This document shows positions 60,250 to 64,000 of a DNA stretch of 64,000 bases, one piece after another. The notes under the pieces were generated by a model, which was not told the DNA's origin, ran no database searches, and saw only the letters and a list, made by a program, of their open reading frames with translations. Source of the stretch: DASRJW01 sp035649435 (lineage in GTDB: Bacteria > Krumholzibacteriota > Krumholzibacteriia > G020349025); assembly GCA_035649435.1 (NCBI GenBank), contig DASRJO010000105.1, positions 1 to 64,000 on the forward strand, read 5' to 3'. Position numbers and translations under genes: made by a program. The stretch's first letter is position 1, and each line of letters opens with the position of its first letter.

Positions 60250-61436
60250 AGCCAAGCATCGCGATCCCGCGCATCACGTTCTGGAGGGGCGTGTTCGGGC
60301 TCATCGTCGCAGCCGGTCTGGTGGCGACCTGGGTGCGCTTCACTCGGGGATTGGGGGCGAGCACGAATCTCTCCGACCGGTTTCCGTGGGGGCTGTGGAT
60401 TGGTTTCGACGTGCTCTGCGGCGTCGGGCTGGCGGCGGGAGGCTTCGCCATCACCGCGATGGTGCACATCTTCCACATCGAGCGCTACCAGCCGATCCTG
60501 CGGCCGACGATCTTGACCGCTTTCCTCGGCTACTTGCTCGTGATCATGGCGCTGCTCTTCGACCTCGGGCGGCCGTATCGCATCTGGCATCCGCTGGTCA
60601 TGCGCAACCCGCACTCGGTGATGTTCGAGGTCGCCTGGTGCGTGATGCTCTACACCACGGTGCTGGCGCTCGAGTTCAGCCCCATCGTGTTCGAGAAGCT
60701 GCGCCTGCAACGGCCGCGGCGCATCCTGCGCACCATTTCGGTACCGCTCGTGATCGTGGGGGTGTTGCTGTCGACGTTGCACCAATCCTCGCTCGGATCA
60801 CTGTTCCTGATCATGCCGCAGAAGCTGCACCCACTGTGGTACACGCCGATGCTGCCGGTGTTCTTCTTCATCTCCGCGCTCGGTGTCGGCTTCGCCATGG
60901 TCATCTTCGAGTCCTATCTGAGTGGGAAGGCGTTCGGCAAGCAGCTCGAGCTGCCGTTGCTCTCCCATCTGGCGAGTGTCGTCGCCGTGGTGCAGCTCGT
61001 CGCCCTCGTGTGGCGGCTGGAGGACCTGGCGTTCCGTGGCGCCTGGGAGCACCTCGGGGCCCAGACGTTGCCGGCTGCCACCTTCGCCGCCGAGATGATC
61101 GTGGGTGCCCTCGTCCCCATCGTGCTCTTCGCCGTGCCGCGCTGGCGCCAGAATCCGAATACCTTGTTCCTGGGCGCGGCCTCGGTCGTCTCGGGTTTCG
61201 TGCTCAATCGCTTGAACGTCGGCATCACCGGGCTCGAGCTGGGCACCGGCCAACGTTACTTCCCGAGCTGGATGGAAGTCGCGGTCACCATGAGCATCGT
61301 GGCGATTGGTTTCGCGCTGTTCGGTGTCGCCTGCAGGATCCTGCCGATCTTCGAATCACCCAAGGTGCAGATCCGGCGGCTGCGACGCACTCGACTCGCC
61401 CCCGCGCCGGCACCACCGGTGTCGGCGCAGGCATGA
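60246..61436 (+). CDS. HybB/NrfD-type quinone-interacting membrane subunit
   Basis: A 396-residue polytopic protein of the NrfD/HybB family with about ten helices. Characteristic stretches are NLSDRFPWGLWIGFDVLCGVGLAAG, LLFDLGRPYRIWHPL, STLHQSSLGSLFLIMP and FPSWMEVAVTMSIVAIG. The family binds menaquinone or ubiquinone and exchanges its electrons with an attached ferredoxin, here encoded upstream with a 4-base overlap. No heme-binding CxxCH is present. Together with its ferredoxin it forms a minimal quinone module that could link to the cytochrome conduit 3.3 kb upstream. Confidence 0.9.
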   Translation: MKPSIAIPRITFWRGVFGLIVAAGLVATWVRFTRGLGASTNLSDRFPWGLWIGFDVLCGVGLAAGGFAITAMVHIFHIERYQPILRPTILTAFLGYLLVIMALLFDLGRPYRIWHPLVMRNPHSVMFEVAWCVMLYTTVLALEFSPIVFEKLRLQRPRRILRTISVPLVIVGVLLSTLHQSSLGSLFLIMPQKLHPLWYTPMLPVFFFISALGVGFAMVIFESYLSGKAFGKQLELPLLSHLASVVAVVQLVALVWRLEDLAFRGAWEHLGAQTLPAATFAAEMIVGALVPIVLFAVPRWRQNPNTLFLGAASVVSGFVLNRLNVGITGLELGTGQRYFPSWMEVAVTMSIVAIGFALFGVACRILPIFESPKVQIRRLRRTRLAPAPAPPVSAQA

Positions 61437-61493
61437 GGGGTCGAGACAGGATCGAGGGCCGGGCGAGGCGCGGCCGCGGACGGCTGAACCGGC

Positions 61494-62750
61494 TCAGGGC
61501 TCGAACTCGATGCGCTCGATCGCGGACCACTCGAAGAACTGCGGCTCGCCTCGACCGGGTGTGACGACGTAGACGCCGGCGTTGCGTTCGCTCACGTCCT
61601 GGGCATCCTCGAGCTCGAGAACGAGGCCGCCGCGCAGGACGACGCGGCTTTCGTCGTGGCGCCCGGGTTCGATCGAAGCGATGCGGGCGAACGGGATGTC
61701 GTACTCGATGTCGGCATGGGAACCGTTGAGCATTTCCCATCCGGCTTCCTCGTCGCGATCGAACACGATGTGGCCGCGATGGGTGCCGCCGTCGGTGGTG
61801 TGCACGCTGCCTTCGAGCGGCCCCAGCGGCGGGTAGGCGGTGTAGCCGCGCCCGCTGGCACCAGGCTGGCTGAAGGTCAGCTTGTCGAAGGCGCGCCAGG
61901 AAATGGTGACGCGGCCGTGGCGCTCGTCCTCGACCACGATGCCACGATTGTCGTCGTTGACGTCGTTCGAGCCTTCGAGGCGCAAGGTGCGCCCGTCGGC
62001 GAGCGTGACGTTGCATGCACGACGCGACAGGCGTTCGATGGAGCGGATCCGACCCATCGGGATCTCCACCTTGCCGTCCTCGGATTCACCGTTCAAGAGA
62101 TCGACGCTCGTGCATTCCGACTTGTCCCATTGCACCCAGCCCTCGAAGGCCCCGCTATCGGTGGTGACGGTGCCGTGCAAGCGGGTGACGCCGGGGTCGG
62201 CCCCGGTGGGCGCGGCCGCGAAGCGGATGCGCTCGATGCGGTCCCATTCGACTTCGATGCCACCGACCTCGGGATCGAGGACATGGATGGCGTCGCTCAC
62301 GTCGTTCGAGTACCCACGCACCTTCATCACCACGCCGCTCTTCAGGTGTACTTCGATATGGTCGTTGCGCAGGACTTCGATTTCCGCAATGTCGCCGAAT
62401 CGGCAGATGAAGATGCGTGCGTCGTCGTCGCCGACATGCACCTCGTGGCCGAAGAAACGATAAGGTCGCCGGCGGCGCGATTCGCGCTCGTCATCCGACC
62501 GGTTCTCGAGATAGGGCAGCTCTTCCTTGGACGAGTGGAAAAGGTCGTCCCAGAAGCTCTCTTCGTCTCCCCAGCGCAAGAAGCCATGATACTCCTTGCC
62601 GGAACGCGTGCTCACCGTGCCATACAGGAAGCCGGAGTTGTCGATGGCGTACGATTCCATCCCCGGAACCGGAACGGCCCAGGAGACGGCGGCCACGATT
62701 GCGGCAGCGAGGCAATTGAAATCTCGGGGACGCTTCCTTGGTTTCGGCAT
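61494..62750 (-). CDS. Secreted protein with three internal ~120-residue repeats
   Basis: A 418-residue protein with a signal peptide (CLAAAIVAAVSWAVPVPG). The mature part is three related units, beginning near residues 37, 188 and 310. Each opens with a GTVxTxxGxxxxGxxxW strand pair, continues through a LxLxGSxDVxxxNxGI or SNDVSDAIHV motif, and ends in a WxxIxxIxF strand (VEWDRIERIRF, ISWRAFDKLTF, FEWSAIERIEF). The repeats suggest stacked beta-barrels, perhaps a scaffold. It is third in an ECF operon after the anti-sigma gene, with a 113-base gap. AAGGAG precedes the ATG. No family recognised. Confidence 0.75.
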   Translation of the reverse strand: MPKPRKRPRDFNCLAAAIVAAVSWAVPVPGMESYAIDNSGFLYGTVSTRSGKEYHGFLRWGDEESFWDDLFHSSKEELPYLENRSDDERESRRRRPYRFFGHEVHVGDDDARIFICRFGDIAEIEVLRNDHIEVHLKSGVVMKVRGYSNDVSDAIHVLDPEVGGIEVEWDRIERIRFAAAPTGADPGVTRLHGTVTTDSGAFEGWVQWDKSECTSVDLLNGESEDGKVEIPMGRIRSIERLSRRACNVTLADGRTLRLEGSNDVNDDNRGIVVEDERHGRVTISWRAFDKLTFSQPGASGRGYTAYPPLGPLEGSVHTTDGGTHRGHIVFDRDEEAGWEMLNGSHADIEYDIPFARIASIEPGRHDESRVVLRGGLVLELEDAQDVSERNAGVYVVTPGRGEPQFFEWSAIERIEFEP

Positions 62751-62863
62751 GTTCGACTCCTTCGGGGCGGTTCGATCACTCTGTGACTGCATACGTTTTT
62801 CGATTCCCGTTCCGAGCCAGATTCGCGCGCGAGGAACCACGACGTCGCGGTCGAGGTTCAGGC

Positions 62864-63433
62864 TCAGCGCGGCAGTTCCGCTGCCTGCGAATCGGACGAG
62901 GTGAAGTCGATGGCGCTTGGGACGTCCTCGCTGCCGGCGCGCGAATTCTCGGACTCGCTGTCCGCGTCGAGCGAACCTTCCTCCTCCCATCCAGCTTCCA
63001 CGCGCAGTGCCTCGCGCAGCGCACTGCGATAGCGCGGGTCGGCTTGGAGGACCTCGGTCGCGATGGAAGCGAAGCGCTCGTCGGTCATCGCAGTGGGCCA
63101 AGCTCGTGGGTAGTCCGTGGAGCGCAGCCAGGCACTGCCGGCCCACAATCCGAGCGCCAGCACGATGCCGGCTGCGAGCGCCCACCGCCAGGCCCCGGGC
63201 TTGGCGTGTCCGAGGACTTCGAACGCCGGGGAATCGTCTTGGAGCGGAGCATCGGGCACCGATGCCGCACTCCACCCGCTCACCGCGTTTTCCAAGAGAG
63301 CGCACTGCCGTACGAAGTCCGCGCACGCAGCGCAATCCAGCAGGTGGGAAAGTGCCGGGGCGATGTCGGCACGTGGAGCCTCAGCATCCAGGAGCGCCGA
63401 GAGCGTCATTTCGAAGCTCGAGCACGAGTTCAT
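62864..63433 (-). CDS. Zinc-finger anti-sigma factor, membrane anchored
   Basis: A 189-residue single-pass protein. The N-terminal finger has HLLDCAACADF near residues 30-40 with an upstream Cys, as in ZAS/zf-HC2 anti-sigmas. One helix (ALAAGIVLALGLWAGSAWL) is near 84-103, and a ~85-residue acidic, Ser-rich tail faces the periplasm. It begins 16 bases after the ECF sigma gene, its likely partner. The paired tail (ESENSRAGSEDVPSAI) looks disordered. Confidence 0.78.
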   Translation of the reverse strand: MNSCSSFEMTLSALLDAEAPRADIAPALSHLLDCAACADFVRQCALLENAVSGWSAASVPDAPLQDDSPAFEVLGHAKPGAWRWALAAGIVLALGLWAGSAWLRSTDYPRAWPTAMTDERFASIATEVLQADPRYRSALREALRVEAGWEEEGSLDADSESENSRAGSEDVPSAIDFTSSDSQAAELPR

Positions 63434-63449
63434 CTTGTCTCCTTCGGCG

Positions 63450-64000
63450 TCAGCACGTTTCGTCGGTGCGATGCGACCGGCGCGTGCCGCTCAGGAACTC
63501 TCGCAGCCCATGCGCCAATGTCTTGCGCGCCCGGTACACATCGACCTTCACTTTCGCCACGCTCCAATCACGAGCGCGAGCGATCTCGGCATAGGCGAGG
63601 CGCTGCAACACGCCGAGCTCGAAGGCGAGGCGCTGATCGGGCGGCAGCGCCAGCAAGAGATTCTGCAGGTGTTCTTGCAACTGGCTGTGCTCCGCATCGC
63701 TTTGCGGCGAGTCGGCGCGCTGTCGCGGATCCAATCCGCCATCGAGCACCTCCAGTTGCAGCATGCTGCGGCGATCGCGAAAGTGATTGGCGAGCAGATT
63801 GCGCGCGGTCTGGAACACGTATGCGCGCGCTTTGTCGGGCTCGCGGAGATCGGGCGCATGCTCGACGAAACGTGTCAGTGTTTCCTGACACAGGTCCTCG
63901 GCCGTGTCGGCGTCGCGCAACCGCCGGCGCAACCACGCCAACAACTCGGGACGCAGGCGCTCGAGCCAGAGGGTCGCGGTGCTCGGATCGTGCTCCTTGC
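63450..64000 (-). CDS. ECF RNA polymerase sigma factor (5' end beyond window)
   Basis: A partial gene: the frame remains open to the window edge at 64000, so the N-terminus is missing. Visible residues include LERLRPELLAWLRRRLRDADTAEDLCQET (region 2.1-2.2), RAYVFQTARNLLANHF (region 2.3-2.4) and region 4 with RLAYAEIARARDWSVAKVKVDVY. It is an ECF factor paired with the zinc-finger anti-sigma encoded next. It begins the third sigma, anti-sigma, secreted-protein operon in the window. Confidence 0.9.
   Translation of the reverse strand, partial: KEHDPSTATLWLERLRPELLAWLRRRLRDADTAEDLCQETLTRFVEHAPDLREPDKARAYVFQTARNLLANHFRDRRSMLQLEVLDGGLDPRQRADSPQSDAEHSQLQEHLQNLLLALPPDQRLAFELGVLQRLAYAEIARARDWSVAKVKVDVYRARKTLAHGLREFLSGTRRSHRTDETC

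Noticed and set aside
59464..61436. A hydrogenase operon
   Set aside because: Only HybA- and HybB-like subunits are present; no NiFe large or small subunit or maturation gene occurs in the window.

Overview
The window is high-GC, densely packed bacterial DNA with about 53 protein genes. I see no rRNA, tRNA, CRISPR array, insertion sequence or phage gene. Diderm features are plain: several lipoproteins, a predicted outer-membrane barrel, multiheme c-type cytochromes, and secreted proteins ending in FlgD-like C-terminal domains. Those domains, the ECF sigma/anti-sigma pairs and the cytochrome-rich respiration would suit a lineage near Eisenbacteria, Krumholzibacteria or Gemmatimonadota. That placement is inference; no phylogenetic marker is present.

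Layout. 0.1-10.5 kb: a small CxxC protein, an orphan membrane histidine kinase, a TIGR01777 SDR protein co-translated with a DUF523-DUF1722 protein, a PLP enzyme, an SGNH-type hydrolase, an Fpg/Nei DNA glycosylase, a GT-C-like membrane protein and an NmrA-like protein. 10.7-14.0 kb: an ABC-2 exporter operon (ATPase and two permeases). 14.3-17.8 kb: a GNAT acetyltransferase, an ECF sigma/zinc-finger anti-sigma/DUF4252/lipoprotein operon, and MsrA. 17.9-30.1 kb: two secreted FlgD-tailed proteins, one a 2876-residue metallophosphoesterase carrying 21 cadherin-like ~96-residue repeats. 30.4-35.5 kb: bacilliredoxin, a second ECF operon, an HtrA protease and an EVE-domain protein. 35.5-47.6 kb: an M16 peptidase pair, a cyclophilin-FKBP fusion, a metal-ligand-deficient amidohydrolase homologue, a secreted Cys-rich protein, a sugar-dehydrogenase-like protein, an AIM24-like protein, an FmdB-type protein, a rhomboid and a cation-efflux protein.

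47.7-61.4 kb is the most interesting part. An Rrf2-type regulator and a group-2 sigma factor lie divergent from a hemerythrin-like protein. A sigma54-type activator and a degenerate receiver follow. Then comes a four-gene overlapping block: 9-heme lipoprotein, outer-membrane barrel, 12-heme cytochrome and 6-heme lipoprotein, with 27 CxxCH sites in all. A Ca2+/H+ antiporter on the other strand separates this from a membrane-anchored GcvH-like lipoyl protein, a four-cluster HybA-like ferredoxin and a HybB/NrfD-type membrane subunit. A simple reading is that HybAB-like proteins exchange electrons with the quinone pool, and the porin-cytochrome block carries them across the outer membrane, under redox- or gas-sensing control. 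This is inferred from gene content; the electron acceptor or donor is unknown.

The right edge (61.5-64 kb) holds a third ECF operon whose sigma gene runs off the window. Its last gene encodes a secreted protein built from three internal repeats. The three ECF operons share one plan: sigma factor, anti-sigma factor, then one or more envelope or secreted proteins.
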